Positions 12,901 to 23,640 of a stretch of DNA of 64,000 nucleotides are shown piece by piece. The notes below the pieces were generated by a model. The model saw only the letters and a program-made list of their open reading frames with translations, searched no databases and had not been told where the DNA came from. The DNA lies in contig JAESUZ010004127.1 of assembly GCA_017311185.1 (NCBI GenBank), forward strand, positions 496,001 to 560,000, in the 5' to 3' direction. Positions within the stretch are counted from its first letter, which is position 1, and every line of letters starts with the position of its first letter. Position numbers and translations under genes: made by a program. The DNA is from Proteles cristata cristata. Lineage: Eukaryota > Chordata > Mammalia > Carnivora > Hyaenidae.

Positions 12901-13870
12901 ACACTGCAGCCCCTCTAGTAGCACTTGAAAATGTGCCAGATGATGGTGGAACCAGAGAAAGTCTGCTCAGTTTGAATTCTGGGGTTCCTGGTTCCTTTCC
13001 CTAGGAGAAAAAATAACCTGACCAAGGCCTATCAGGCCTCAATTCCACACTTTGCTATCTCCAAAGCAGCTCCTTATTTTATTTTAAAGACAAAGCAACC
13101 AGCCATTAACTTTACATTCTACAGATAAGCAATAAAATCGCCCAGTAGGAGTCCCAGTATATACCTGGTTCTAGGGTGGGCCAGGCAGGGTTTCTGCACC
13201 CACTGGCACATACAACTTACCTGGGGCCTGGTTAAAAATGCAAATCCACAGGCCTCCTCTCAGATCTGCCGTTATCAGAAAAATCTGGAGCTAGGACCCC
13301 TGTAATCTGCATTTTTACAAAGAGGCCCTTGACGAAGACACTAGGGTGGCTCCCCTGTGTGATGAAGTCTGACACATTAGGTTGCAGAGGTAGACAGACA
13401 CTAAAGGGAATGGAGAGGGGCTATTTTTCCAATAGGCCTTGGCCATTTACCTTCCTTCACTTCCTCCACCTCATAAACGAAGAACAAACTCTAGTATATC
13501 CACCCTCAAGGATCTGGAGAAGACAAATTCAGCGTGATGTGCAAAGAGCCTTGAGCTTCTTATGGCTAGCAATGATGTAAACTAAAACATATCACCTTTT
13601 CAGATCATAAAATATTCTTTTAGGAGTGAAAATAAGTCACATCCCTAGGAGAAAAAGGCATTGTGGTAACTGAGATACATTCAAATCTTATTTGATGATG
13701 CTTTTGCTCATTTTTTTTTGGATAAACCTACAGTTTACATCATTCAGATAAAGACTATTTTCTTCCCCAGCTTCTACCAAATCTTGGATATCCACACATC
13801 TTGAATAAAAGCTTAAATGGATTTATTTTGCCAATTAAGACTCTCCTCTTAAAATATATATATATATACA

Positions 13871-13909
<39 letters not shown>

Positions 13910-16900
13910 TCAAACTGCCACTGTTATGTCTCCATAGCCAAGTTTTCCTATGAGCTCCAGCCCCACAAATCTAACTCCCCACCTAACATGGTACCTGGCT
14001 ATCTCACACGCACCCCAAACACAACTTGTCCAAATTGAACTCACCGTCCTCACCTCCCTCTAAAATTAAATTTTAGAAAAACTCCTGGGTACTTAATGCC
14101 ATAGAACTATACACTTATAAATGGTTAAAAGAAATTCTATGTTATTTAACTACAATAAAAAAAATTGTTTAAATCTGGTCCTTCTCCATTAGCGCCTATA
14201 TCAGTAAACAGCACCAGTATCTGCCCACAGCTCATGACACAAACCTGATTCATCCCTGACCCCCGCCTTCCTCTCAGCCCAATGTACCTGTCAATCACCG
14301 GGTCTTAGAGATTCTTAATCATCTCTCCTGTGGTTGATTCCAACAGCCTCCTCACTGGTCCCACACATCCACACTGGCCGCCTCTGATCCCTGTTTTATA
14401 GGACAGCCTGAGTGAGTTGCTTAAACTGCAAAGTTAAATCATGTCACTCTCCTAGGACAACCCTTTAGCCACTCCCCACTGCTCTGAGGACAAAGTCCAA
14501 AATCCTTACCCTCATCTGCAAGACCCTGCATTGTCAGACCCCTACTGATCTTCCCAGCCTCTCTCCAGATCTCTCCAGCCCAAGTGCTTTCTCCATTGTG
14601 TTCCTCTGGGCACCAGGCTGTTTCTCCTGCCACGCGTGCTCCCATCCTTCATTTAACTGATTTCTGCTTCCTCTTCCAGTCTGAGCTCTGATGTCCCCTC
14701 CTCCAGGAAGCTTTCCTTGAGCCTCAACTCCATGGTTCCTCCACCTGGCACCTGGCACTACTGACGCTAGACCGGATGGTTGATTCTTTGGAGGGGGAGG
14801 TGGTCCCGGGCACTGCAGGATGCTCAGCAGCACCACGGGCTCTGATGCCAGCAGCACTTCCTGCCAAACCATCCCTGTGATAACCAAAAAGTCTCTAGCC
14901 CTTGGCAAGTGTTCTCCTAGGGGCAAGATCACCCCCTGTTGAGAACCCTACTCCAGACCCCAGGCTAAAGACCTGTATCTCACACCACCCTGAACTCCTC
15001 TGCCACAGTTCTGAGCACAGTGCGATTTGTTTTCACATAACGTTTAATGTCACCTTCTCCTCACGACTGCAAGCTCCACGGGGCGGGGCTAGACTAGATC
15101 TGCCTTTTTCCCTGCAATATCCCCAGCGCTTGACACATGTAGATAACTCAACAGTTTTTGAATAAATGAGCAAAAATTTTGAGTACAGTTCTTTCTTTCA
15201 ATACTATTTTTGAACTGTTAACATTTTCTAGTAGTGCAAATCAGCGCCTACACTGAATCGGGTTTCACTGGGAGTGGCTTCACAAAGTGAGCTTTGAAAC
15301 ATGGAATTAAGGGAGACTCTCAATCAATAATAGATTTGATGAACGTCTGACATGCACTAGAATTTTTCCTTTGTGTTTGGAAAGATGGAATTAAAGCTCC
15401 TGTGTACTGTTCTTAAGTTAGAATCTAGCAACCCCAAAGATTGACTGCCCATATGCTACGAAGGGGCAAAACCTAGAACATGTGCAAATTCTCCACAAAT
15501 AATCCCTTTAGGCCCAGAAATTATGCCTGATTTATAATGTGTCTAATGAAAAGCAAACAAAAAAACCTTGGCCCTTAGTGGTCCAAACGAGATTATTAGG
15601 ACTTGCTCAAGTATTGGGCCCCCAGTGTTTGCCTCAGAACAAGTTTACAAAAGCGTCGTGACAAGGCCTCCCAACCTGGGCCATCCCACCTAAAACAGAT
15701 GCTCTTGCCCCCCTACTCCTTATTTGCCCCCAATAAAGAGTTTGACTTCTGGCTCTCGGCAAACGCCCTTGGGTCAAGTCTGTGACCAAAGGGGCTGTAC
15801 CAACTTGAGGCCCAGACTACCCATCCAGATGGGTAAAATCTGCATCAGTCATATCTGCTTAAGAAAAAAAAGGAGGGGTGCCTGGGTGGCTCAGTCGGTT
15901 GAGCATCCAACTTCGGCTCAGGTCATGATCTCATGGTTCATGGGTTCAAGACCCATGTCAGGCTCTGTACTGACAGCTAGCTCAGAGCCTGGAGCCTGTT
16001 TCAGATTGTATCTCCCTCTCTCTCTGACCCTCCACTCCTCAAGCTGTCTCTCTCTCTCAGAAATAAATAAAAACATTTAAAACTTGTTTTAAAAAAAAGA
16101 AAGGAGGGTTTTAAAAAAATAAAAAAAAACAAACACTCAAACCTGGGATCAGATCTGACTCTTGGGGTCCCAGAATGTCTAACTCACTGCAGTGAAAAGA
16201 ATCTGAGCAAGCACTGGACCAGAATGAAAACCCATCCCTAACTTTGGCAGATGCTAAGAAATACGGTCCTGAATCCTACAGAGTAGCAACAGGGATGAGA
16301 AAAAGTTAGTATTTTCTCATTTTACCACTGGTTCAAATAAGCTTCCTCACAGATGTATCTATTAGGATAGGCTGGCTGCATGTAATAGAAAACCCAAATC
16401 ACTGGGACTTAAAAAAGACAGGGGTTTATTTTTTAAATCATGCAATACAAGCCCAGAAATAAGTGACCCAGGACCGGCATGGTGTTCCACATCCACCTGG
16501 CACCCAGGTGGTGTTATCCTTTCTGCTCTACCATCCTTACTACTGGCTTCTGTCTTCAAGGTCACCCCATGGTCACAATATGGCTACCATGGCTCCAGCC
16601 ATCAGATTTACAGACAATGGGAAGAAGATGAAACAAAGGCAAAAAAAAAAAAAAAATACAACTTTAAAAAAGCCAACATCCAAGCTGAGGCAGCCACTAT
16701 TATGAAGAGACCCACCCCAAAATCTTTATAGAAAACTCAGTGGCTATCCTTGCTTTGCAGTGGGGAAACCGGGAAATGTTTTCTCACTGGACACACTCCC
16801 ACCACATCGCTACCCCCACATTCCCCACCCACCCACCTGTCCCCTCACTCCCTGTCTTATTAGTCAGGGCTGCCGTAACAGAAACCACAAATGGGGTGGT

Positions 16901-19706
16901 TTAAACAAGTGAAATTTCCTAGTTCTGGAAGCTAGAAGTCCAAGATCAAGGCGCCAGCAAGGCTGGTTTCTGTTGAGACCTCTTTCCTTGGCTCATAGGT
17001 AGCAGTCTTCTCACCGTGTCCTCCCACGGGCTTCTCTATGTTTTCATGCATCCCTGGGGCCTCTTCCTCTCCCAATAAGGATAAAGACGATGAGGACACA
17101 GGTCCTGTTGGATTTGGGCCCCACACTTATGACATCATTTAACCTTAATTATACTCCGTGAAGACCCTATCTCTGTAACCCTCCTGATTATCTAAAAGGC
17201 TTTTTTAGTCTGGAAAAGACAGAACTAAGGGCTACTGAGTAGGCAGATAGCAGTCTCTGCACAACAGCATCAGTATGTTAAAACTGTAAGAAACAGCGAA
17301 GTTTGGGTATTTTATCTAGTCTGTTTTCTATAGGAAAACTGGGCTCAAACCCACTAGAAGCCACACAGTGGCTGACGCAGAGGTGTGAATAAATCCGATT
17401 CTAGAACTGGCACTGGACTTTTAGAAGTGAAGTTGCAGTAAATCCGGTCTATATAATCATCTGGGTTTAAAATAAATTTTCTATATTGACTCTTCTCTGA
17501 AAACTCAAATGAATATGCTACAGTTTGTGGGAAAACTAAATTATATATACCCAGGCTGAACTTATAAGGGAATATTTAGAGTAATTTTAAGCAATCAGGA
17601 TTGTTCACATGCCTCAGAACTCTTGTCATAATCTCTGTTTTAGCAAGATTCCAAGATTCTTGATTTCGAGATATACAGAGTGGACACCACATCTTTTTAT
17701 ATCTTGGTGCTTCCCCAACACCACCAAAGCACAGCTCAATAAACGGAACCATGATTTACTCCAGACCTCGAAGAACACAGCTTCCTGTATTCTTGAAATC
17801 CATGAAAGCCAGTTCACAAAGCCAAATGTCTCACAGGGACCTTTTAATAGGTTTTATGTCTTATTTATTGTGCTTATCTGACAACTTCGCAATGTTAATA
17901 GACGGCTCTAAAAATGTGTTGACATTCTGGTTCATTCTGTCCTTTAACGTATTATCAAGACTGGGCAGTGCAGATACTCCCTTAACTGCAGTAAAAAATA
18001 GATACATGTAGCAATACAAATGTATTTCAGCCCATATATTGAATATATTATATACAAATATTATGCCCCCAGTACAGCATTATAAAGTGCAGTGCTATTA
18101 ATAGAATGCCAATTTCGGCTACCACCCACCCCATTTGCCTAGGTCCAAAACTCCCAGGCAGCAAGCCAATTAATGCAGCCAGGAGTCACCAAGTCAATCT
18201 CCCACCCCTCCAAGGCCCTCTTCCCCCAGGGCTGCCCTGGCCAGCGATGCATTCTTTCTTCCACTGAAGCAGATCCCCTCCAAGTTTAGTTGCTTGCCAC
18301 CGTCAATTACAGCTTTCTCTGCCCAAGGTGCGGGAACACTTTTAATTACATTGTTGCTTACTTAATCATGCGTGTGAACAATTAATTAACAATTAATCTC
18401 ACTGGATTTTCCCACACCTAGTGAGCACCTATAGAAATGCCAGGGGTACGCAAATACGGCCCTTATTCGAAGAGTTTAAACCCAAATTTAAAAAACGTGC
18501 TGTAAAGGTTCCGATGGGCTACCAAAAAGCAACGTGCAATAACGCTACGTCTTTTCCTAAATTGCACCATTCTGCCATTTCTAAAAATCTGAATTACTGT
18601 CTTTGAACGGACTGGAAACACAAAAGTCCGGGTTAGAGGACAATAACCCTGAGAACACTGAAAAGGGAATAATTTTTCCTCCAAGCTTTCAAATTGAACA
18701 AATCTCATCATAAACGTCAATTACAATGATTTTTTTTTTTTAACTTCTGCCCCATCATTTTATGATGCAGCGGAGAAAATGCTCTTGCGAGGAGAACGGA
18801 AGAGAAGACGTTAGGGGCATGATGGCAGCAGACCCTACAAACACTGTTGCAGAAGTGTTCTCTAATTTTCCCTCATAACCACTCAAGATTGGGGACTGTC
18901 CCCACCGCCTCCCCCACGCCACGACCGCACACACTGAGGGCCCGGCCGGGCGCCCCGATCCTCCCCTCCCGGCCAAGGAATCTGTAGACAGGGCTGGTGC
19001 CAAGTTGGCATCTCGGCCCGGGAGAGAGGGCACGGCCGGAAGACCCCGCGGGGGCCCCTGCAGGGCGCGCGGACTCGGTCCCGCCCGCAGGGTGCGGGGG
19101 TGCGGGACCAGCGAGCGGCCGGGACCGCGGGCCGCCCGCCCGCCCGCCTCCAGCCCGCAGCGCCCGCGCTAGGTGTGTGGGGCGCGCGGGGCCGGCGGGA
19201 CGCGGGCGGAAGGCAGAGGGGCGGGACCGCGGCCGCCGCTTCCCTGCTCTCAAAGTTTCTCGCAGTTGCACATTTACTCAGCGCTTCCTGTGGGGGTGAG
19301 CGCCTCGCCCTCCCGGCTGGGCCGGCCGCCAGCTCCCGGCGGAAGGAGGCGGGCAGACGCGAGTGGGGCCGGGACGGCGGCGGGACCCAGCGAGCCGAAA
19401 GGGGCCGGGCGCGGCGAGCCCCGGGGTCCCGGAGAGCCCGGTCCCCGCCCGGACGCCGCGAGAGGGCGCTGCCGCCGGCGCGGCGGGGACGGGACGGCGG
19501 GACGCGGGCGCCTGCGGGGCAGGGTTGGGCCGCCCGCCACCTCCTCCCGCGCACGGACGCGGGGTGCGGGCGGCAGCGCCCGGGAAGCCCACGCCTCTCC
19601 CGTGCGCGCCTCGGGCCGCCCGCTACTTACCCAGGGAGCAGGTGAGGAGCGAGAGCAGCGCGGGGAGTGCGAGGTGGCGGCGGCCGCGGCCGGCGGACGA
19701 CAACAT
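5213..19706 (-). CDS. B3GLCT: B3GLCT 5' part: beta-1,3-glucosyltransferase, coding exons 1-2 (partial gene)
   Basis: The coding join is complement(19631..19706) then complement(5213..5262), giving the first 42 residues. Known role: an ER-lumen enzyme that adds glucose beta-1,3 to O-linked fucose on thrombospondin type 1 repeats, after POFUT2; loss causes Peters-plus syndrome in people. Seen here: a start codon in a CpG island, a signal-peptide-like leader (arginines, then an ALPALLSLLTCSL core), a consensus donor, and a second exon encoding AFALVSEDIKKEVKQSK. This closely matches the human N-terminus as I recall it, and the phase-1 junction splits an alanine codon as expected. The family is about 498 residues over 15 exons, so the glycosyltransferase domain lies beyond the left edge. 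The gene is divergent from HSPH1, 30.7 kb between start codons. The identification rests on only 42 residues, but order and orientation also fit. Confidence 0.9.
6480..6735 (+). repeat. L2-like 3' end with (GAAT)n tail
   Basis: The phrase pattern of an L2 3' end is visible: cytosine-rich start, 'gtaagctctgtggaggcagg', 'agcacacaggagaaggtcag', 'taaatatttatc', then about eight AATG repeats. Confidence 0.65.
6884..6922 (+). repeat. (AC)n microsatellite
   Basis: About 19 uninterrupted AC units. Confidence 0.97.
7854..7961 (+). mobile_element. Older short Can-SINE (tRNA-Lys-like head only)
   Basis: GGGGCGTCTGGCTGGCTCAG followed by a B-box-like GAGTTCAAGTCCCACACTGG and a short A-rich tail, without the CT-rich body of the younger copies. 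Flanked by AAAGCAGTAACA and AAAGCACTAACA, a target-site duplication with one mismatch. Confidence 0.82.
9090..9350. other. GC-rich unassigned stretch in B3GLCT intron 1
   Basis: A GC-rich patch with several CpGs in otherwise AT-rich intron. One plus-strand frame stays open across most of it, and a splice-acceptor-like TTTTTCTTCTGACAG ends at about 9333. I do not recognise the translation, and no matching donor or exon partner is seen. It may be a non-coding exon, an old retroelement piece or chance. Confidence 0.3.
10253..10870 (+). repeat. G-rich minisatellite (VNTR), unit about 32-37 bp
   Basis: Some 17-18 imperfect copies of a unit like GGGGCAGGGACACCTGGG + GGAGGGGAGAGACT. Length variants arise from dropped G-runs and partial units. 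Each unit has several GGG/GGGG runs on the plus strand, so the B3GLCT transcript carries the C-rich strand and the coding-side template can form G-quadruplexes. Long proline/glycine-rich ORFs here are products of the repeat. Confidence 0.95.
11720..11880 (-). repeat. MIR-like SINE fragment
   Basis: Pattern 'atccaggctctgccacttagtag' followed by 'ggcaacttagcctcac' and 'cctgtaaaagggag', the reverse form of a MIR core and tail. Confidence 0.6.
13205..13330. repeat. MER-type hAT MITE fragment
   Basis: 'acctggggcctggttaaaaatgc' and 'taatctgcatttttacaaag' form the inverted arms typical of old non-autonomous hAT elements. The subfamily is not assigned. Confidence 0.45.
13852..13912 (+). repeat. (TA)n(CA)n(TA)n compound microsatellite
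   Basis: A TA run passes into about 20 CA units with one interruption, then TATATA. Confidence 0.95.
14060..14170 (+). mobile_element. Short L1-like 3' tail
   Basis: 'catagaactatacacttataaatgg' followed by a TTATTTAACTACAATAAAAAAAA tail-like end is a common mammalian L1 3' terminus. There is not enough sequence to name a subfamily. Confidence 0.5.
14395..15175 (+). repeat. L2-like element, interrupted by a MER5A-like insertion
   Basis: 14395-14745 has the L2 pattern ('ggacaacccttt', 'gaggacaaagtccaaaatcc'). After the interruption, 14990-15175 resumes with 'tgcaagctccacggggcggggc' and ends 'tttttgaataaatgagc', an L2 3' end. Confidence 0.65.
14785..14957 (-). repeat. MER5A-like hAT MITE
   Basis: The reverse-strand MER5A pattern is visible: 'gcactgcaggatgctcagcag', 'gataaccaaaaagtctc', then 'cccctgttgagaaccct' at the terminal repeat. 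It lies within the L2 copy. Confidence 0.65.
15877..16091 (+). mobile_element. Can-SINE (felid type)
   Basis: GGTGCCTGGGTGGCTCAGTC head, 'ggttcatgggttcaagacc' B box, CT-rich body, AAATAAATAAAA tail. Flanks GAAAAAAAAGGAGGG and AAAAAAGAAAGGAGGG form a near-perfect target-site duplication. Confidence 0.92.
16362..16500. repeat. Unassigned mammalian interspersed repeat
   Basis: 'aatcactgggacttaaaaaagacaggggtttatt' is a phrase seen in many old mammalian repeats. Family and edges are not resolved. Confidence 0.3.
16855..17200 (+). repeat. Unassigned old mammalian repeat
   Basis: The order 'agtcagggctgccgtaacag', 'ggaagctagaagtccaagat', 'accttaattatactccgtga' is that of a very common mammalian dispersed repeat whose name I cannot give with confidence. 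Confidence 0.45.
18100..18430. promoter_or_regulatory. Possible conserved non-coding element (homeodomain-type motifs)
   Basis: Non-repetitive DNA about 1.3 kb downstream of B3GLCT exon 1, within intron 1, with closely spaced TAATTA, ATTAAT and AATTAATTAAC sites (CCAATTAATGCAGCC; TTTTAATTACATTG; ACAATTAATTAACAATTAAT). The density suggests an enhancer-like element. Conservation cannot be judged here. Confidence 0.3.
19456..19469 (+). promoter_or_regulatory. CTCF-like motif
   Basis: CCGCGAGAGGGCGC fits the core CCASYAGRKGGCRS at all but two places. Inferred from sequence only. Confidence 0.35.
19631..19706 (-). CDS. B3GLCT: B3GLCT coding exon 1 (start codon and signal peptide)
   Basis: 76 nt: ATG at 19706 reading leftwards, 25 codons plus one base, then the donor GTAAGT at 19630-19625. 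The peptide starts MLSSAGRGRRHLALPALLSL and continues LTCSL, a basic n-region followed by a leucine-rich core. The base at -3 is G, a reasonable initiation context. The 3' half (ALLSLLTCSL) matches the human leader best; the first ten residues differ, as signal peptides often do. Confidence 0.9.
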
Positions 19707-19865
19707 CCCGGCGGCGGGGACCGTGCGCCCGGCTGGAGCGCGGGGACGGGAGACGCGCGGGGAGCGGAGCTGCGCCGCTACCGCTGCCGCCCCTGCCGCC
19801 GCGGCTGACCCTTCTCCGCCGGCTCCCCTCCTCCCTCCTCCGGCTCCGCCGCGCCGGCTCTTGTC

Positions 19866-19879
19866 GCGCCCTCTGGCGG
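19866..19879 (-). promoter_or_regulatory. CTCF-like motif
   Basis: On the minus strand CCGCCAGAGGGCGC fits the CTCF core with one mismatch. It faces the site at 19456-19469 across B3GLCT exon 1. Confidence 0.45.
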
Positions 19880-20030
19880 CCGGCTTCGGGAGCGTCCTCG
19901 TGCGGTTTCCAGCGCCCGCCTGGCCGGAGGCTGTGCCCGGGGTCCCGCCAGGCGGTGTGGGTAGAGGGGGCCGCTCCTCCGCGATGACAGCGACCCTGGC
20001 CTCTGCTCCCTCTGGCCGTCAGTCTCTACT

Positions 20031-23000
20031 CCTTTTTTCCCCTTCTTCTCCCTTACCTGGGCCCCATCTTCTACCTTCACGTCCTCCCCCGCCTTACTCC
20101 GTCACCTTCCTGTCCGGGATGTCTCGGAGTAGGTCAGTAGTCCCTCTTCTTATTCCCAAAGTGAGGGACGGGGGAAGGGAGGGACAGGAAGGAAAGAAGA
20201 ATGACTTTTCCCTCCCTGCTAATGTGCCATTTGCTATTTAAAAAAATCAATAATTCAACTCTTAATATTGTTGGCACCAGCGTTCTACTTTGATGAAGGT
20301 GTTTTTAATCAGCTCACCTAATTTACTTAATATTCTCCTCCTTTAATGGGGTTTGGCCAAGAGCTTAGGCCTGGAATTTGGCTTTCAATAGAAGTTTGTG
20401 TAAATGTAATTTCGTACAAATGTAATTTTAAGTGTTCACCATAATGGAAGAGGGAGGGTGTAATTTTATTCAGATGCCTGATAAAAATTAATTAAATTGG
20501 TATACAGAGAAGTGGAGCGACGTGTGGAAGCCTCATGTGTAGAGTCCCTCTTGTCCCCATGGGACTGTTAAGGGGCACCTCCCCAGCCAAGAGATGTGGG
20601 GGCCCCGGCAGAGGGCTGGCCCCCTCGCGTTGTGTGGCAGGCAGAGGAGGAAAGCAGTAACAAAGAACTGTGACCCCCCCCCTCTAGTGGTTCTTCACTG
20701 CTTTGTGCCTCCCGCAACCCTTGACTCATTCTCCTAGAAAGTATAGGGACCAAGTGCCTATCACTTACCTGAACTTAGACCATGGCCTGTGTCCATGTTT
20801 TCATTCATACCTCATTGTATCTTTTGGATGTTTCTCTGTGCCTGCAATTGAAGACCCGCATTAGGTGGTAGGAATACAAGTGAGAGGTTAGGGTGATAGC
20901 AAAGCAGGTGCTGAATAAATGTGTGTTGCATTGAGCCTTATAAAAGTGAAGACCATTAAGGGGCTTAACCTTGAATATATTAGGATAATACTGTTATTTG
21001 TCCATGCAACATCTGCTGCAAGTGTTTTAGAAAGGAAGTCTGGAGACTGTGGGTTTTCTCTCTGGTTTGTATTGACTTCTTAAAACCAGAAACTGAATGC
21101 CTAGTGTGTTATCCACTTTGTGTGAATGCAAATAGTGCCATCTTGTTATTCAGCCCAGGTTTGTGTCAATACTATTTTTACAAGAAGAGAAAAGAACTCT
21201 AAGAATCCTTCTTTTCATTTTTTTAGTGACGCTTTTCAAATTTATGGTTGACTGCCTTGATCCCTTTTATCTTCTAAAACCCACCTGCCTGGTTAAAAGT
21301 TCTAAAAGGTTTCCAATTTCCAAAGCTGTTTAGCTTTCTTCCAAGAAAACATCCCGCCACATATAGCTGATATTGAGTATTAAACCAACATGTGTTTAAA
21401 TAGAACAGAAGCCTAACAATTAAGCAGCTTATTTACCAGGTATGTATTCAAATACCTACTCCGTGTTTGGTAAGAGGCAACTCTTAAGGGCTCAATCAAT
21501 GTGCTCATCAAAATGCACCAGGTGAGAGTGTTTTGTGTGCTGGAACAAGGTGTGGGGAATAGAGCCCTAAAGACAACAGGGAGCACACTCTGTTCAAATC
21601 TGCCCCGGCGTTCTTCCCTTCCACAGTAGACATAGATAAATGGCACATTATATAGCTCCATAACTCACATTTTAAAAAGGATTACCTTTCACTTACTCTA
21701 GTCATATGATAAATGGACTTCCTGGGATTTCCCTCTCCCAAAAACAAGTGGAAAGTTAACTGAAACAAAACGAGCTCATGAGGACCCTAACAGACCCGTG
21801 GTAAGGCACCCCTTGCCTCCATTGCCTCTTCTGCTATTTGAAACACCCATTGTAAAGGGACAGCTTTCAGTGCAAACACATAAATCTTATAAACACTAAG
21901 ATTGTGATATGAAAAAAGAGCACGCCTTATCTCTGTCTTCCTGGGGTTTGCTCATCTTAATTCCAGATGCCACCCCCATGCTGGCCCCTGAAAGTATGCC
22001 CCTCCCCTGTGTGGGAATAGAGCAAGGGGAGTCCCCTCTTTGTGGGGAGGAGGGCCTATTACAACACTATTAAAACACGTCTGGTAATTTTAAAAAGAAT
22101 TTTCTAAATTCCACAGGAGAATATAAACACCTATGCATAAAACCATACATAGCCCAATAATCTAATAAGCAAGTTCCAGACAGATGGTTTCTGCACTTAT
22201 AATAATAACTATAGACCCAGAAGGCCAGACTCCTTCATTTAACTGATAGTGAATGGCATCTAGCCCCTGTGTCCATTGTTAGGCTCTGGAGCAGATACAA
22301 AGAAGCATAAAACATGGTGTTGAGCACAAAAACTCACAGTCCAGTTAAGAAGAAAAAAATGTTCATAAGTAATTTTTTGCCCTGTGAGAAATGGTGGAGG
22401 GAAACACTTTGGAACATACATAGGGAAAAACAAAATGGTGGCCATGGGAATCCATCAGTAAGGCAAAAGTGACCTGTGCAGGGTCTTAAAGGAGAAGTAG
22501 GATCCTGGGCTGAGAAAAGAGGTAAAGGCATCCCAGGTAGAGGCACAACCTCTGCACAAAGCAAATCAGTCTGAAGAAGTTTGGTGGGCTGTGAAGTGGC
22601 CATGGGGTGGCACAGACTTCTTACCCAGCCCTCTCCTAGTCTGCTACCTCTCTCCCCTGGCTTGGAAGTTCCTGTACTGGCAAAGCCCAAGGAACAGATT
22701 CCAACTCTCTGCTCTAGGGCCCTCTTGCCTATGGCTTCAGGAGAGCCATTTTCTTCGCACACACAGAGAAATGTTCTTAAGGATTCTTTTCAAAAATCTA
22801 AAATCAAGCCTAGGGTCTGACAGTGTAGAATATCCAAAACTGGATCTCTGGGACATAAGATCATTGTGAATCAGACCCATGATGTAACCGTCTGCCAGCC
22901 AGGCTCCACATCCCCAGAATTGGGGCACACCTGGTAACAGGAGAGCAACCAGTCACTTCACGTGATGCTTAAAACCTTAGGGAAGCAAGAGAATCTTTAT

Positions 23001-23640
23001 TCCCTATGATGGGAGTAATATAAGACAGGAAGACAAGACACATAGCAAGGAACTCCATGGTTCAGAGTAGATCCAACGGCCACAACCTCCCCCTGCAGCA
23101 GGTGCTCAGGAGAAACATTGTGATAACAAATAAGGTGGCCTCTCTGAAGCCCTAGAGGAGCTGGTCTCCTTTTGCTTCCAAAGCTATTCAACAGCCATCG
23201 GTGAAACCTATCAAGCGAGACTTTCAAACAAGACTTTTACCCAAAGAGGCTTAACCACAGGATTCTTACAAACCAGCAGCCCTGAACCAAGATCCAGGAA
23301 AGAAAAACAAAAGTTACCATCTCGGCAGGCCCCCAGGACAAGCCCACCAACCCAAAGCTATTACCATTTGATTTTCTGTTGTTTTGAAGATACTGAGTGG
23401 TATAAACACTTCTCTGAAGGAAAAAAAGAATACGCACTATCTCCTAGAAACTTTGGATCAGAAGTAGATCATCTACTTTTGTTCTCCTTTCTAAAATCAC
23501 ATATCCTCCAGTTCTTGGTAATGATTAGGAATTGCTCCTAATAGGTATATCAACATGAGCAAACGGAGGTGTCTGCATTTGAGTTTCTTGGGAAGCAATT
23601 TAAGTATATTTGATCTCCCCTCTGTGATCCATTCTTATTA
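20031..23640. other. Intergenic DNA, no gene recognised
   Basis: Between the B3GLCT CpG island and the L1 at 23.6 kb I see no coding exon, RNA gene or nameable repeat. 22260-22570 reads like an old dispersed repeat ('catgggaatccatcagtaag', 'tctgcacaaagcaaatcag'), not assigned. A run of cytosines followed by CTCTAGTGG lies near 20680. Confidence 0.6.

Larger units (their letters stand above)
5263..19630 (-). other. B3GLCT: B3GLCT intron 1
   Basis: 14,368 bases between exons 1 and 2. Named contents are listed separately (SINEs, L2, MER5-like, microsatellites, G-rich minisatellite). In 5270-6480, 6985-7850, 7965-9090, 10871-11720, 11880-13200, 13330-13850, 15170-15860 and 17200-18100 I see no gene and no repeat I can name with confidence. 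15600-15790 ends with AATAAA followed by a short unique tail and could be an old LTR edge, but this is a guess. Confidence 0.8.
18890..20030. promoter_or_regulatory. B3GLCT: CpG island and promoter of B3GLCT
   Basis: About 1.1 kb of very GC-rich, CpG-dense DNA covers B3GLCT exon 1 (19631-19706) and both flanks. Runs such as GCCCGCCCGCCCGCCT and many GGGCGG/CCGCCC boxes suit SP/KLF factors; no TATA box is evident. The start site should lie to the right of 19706 on the minus strand. Long open frames across the island on both strands are due to base composition. Two CTCF-like sites lie within it. Confidence 0.88.

Noticed and set aside
18883..20241. Long overlapping ORFs on both strands (up to 292 residues)
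   Set aside because: They lie in a CpG island, where stop codons are rare; composition is Ala/Arg/Pro/Gly with no domain. Only the B3GLCT exon 1 frame has a protein match and a donor.
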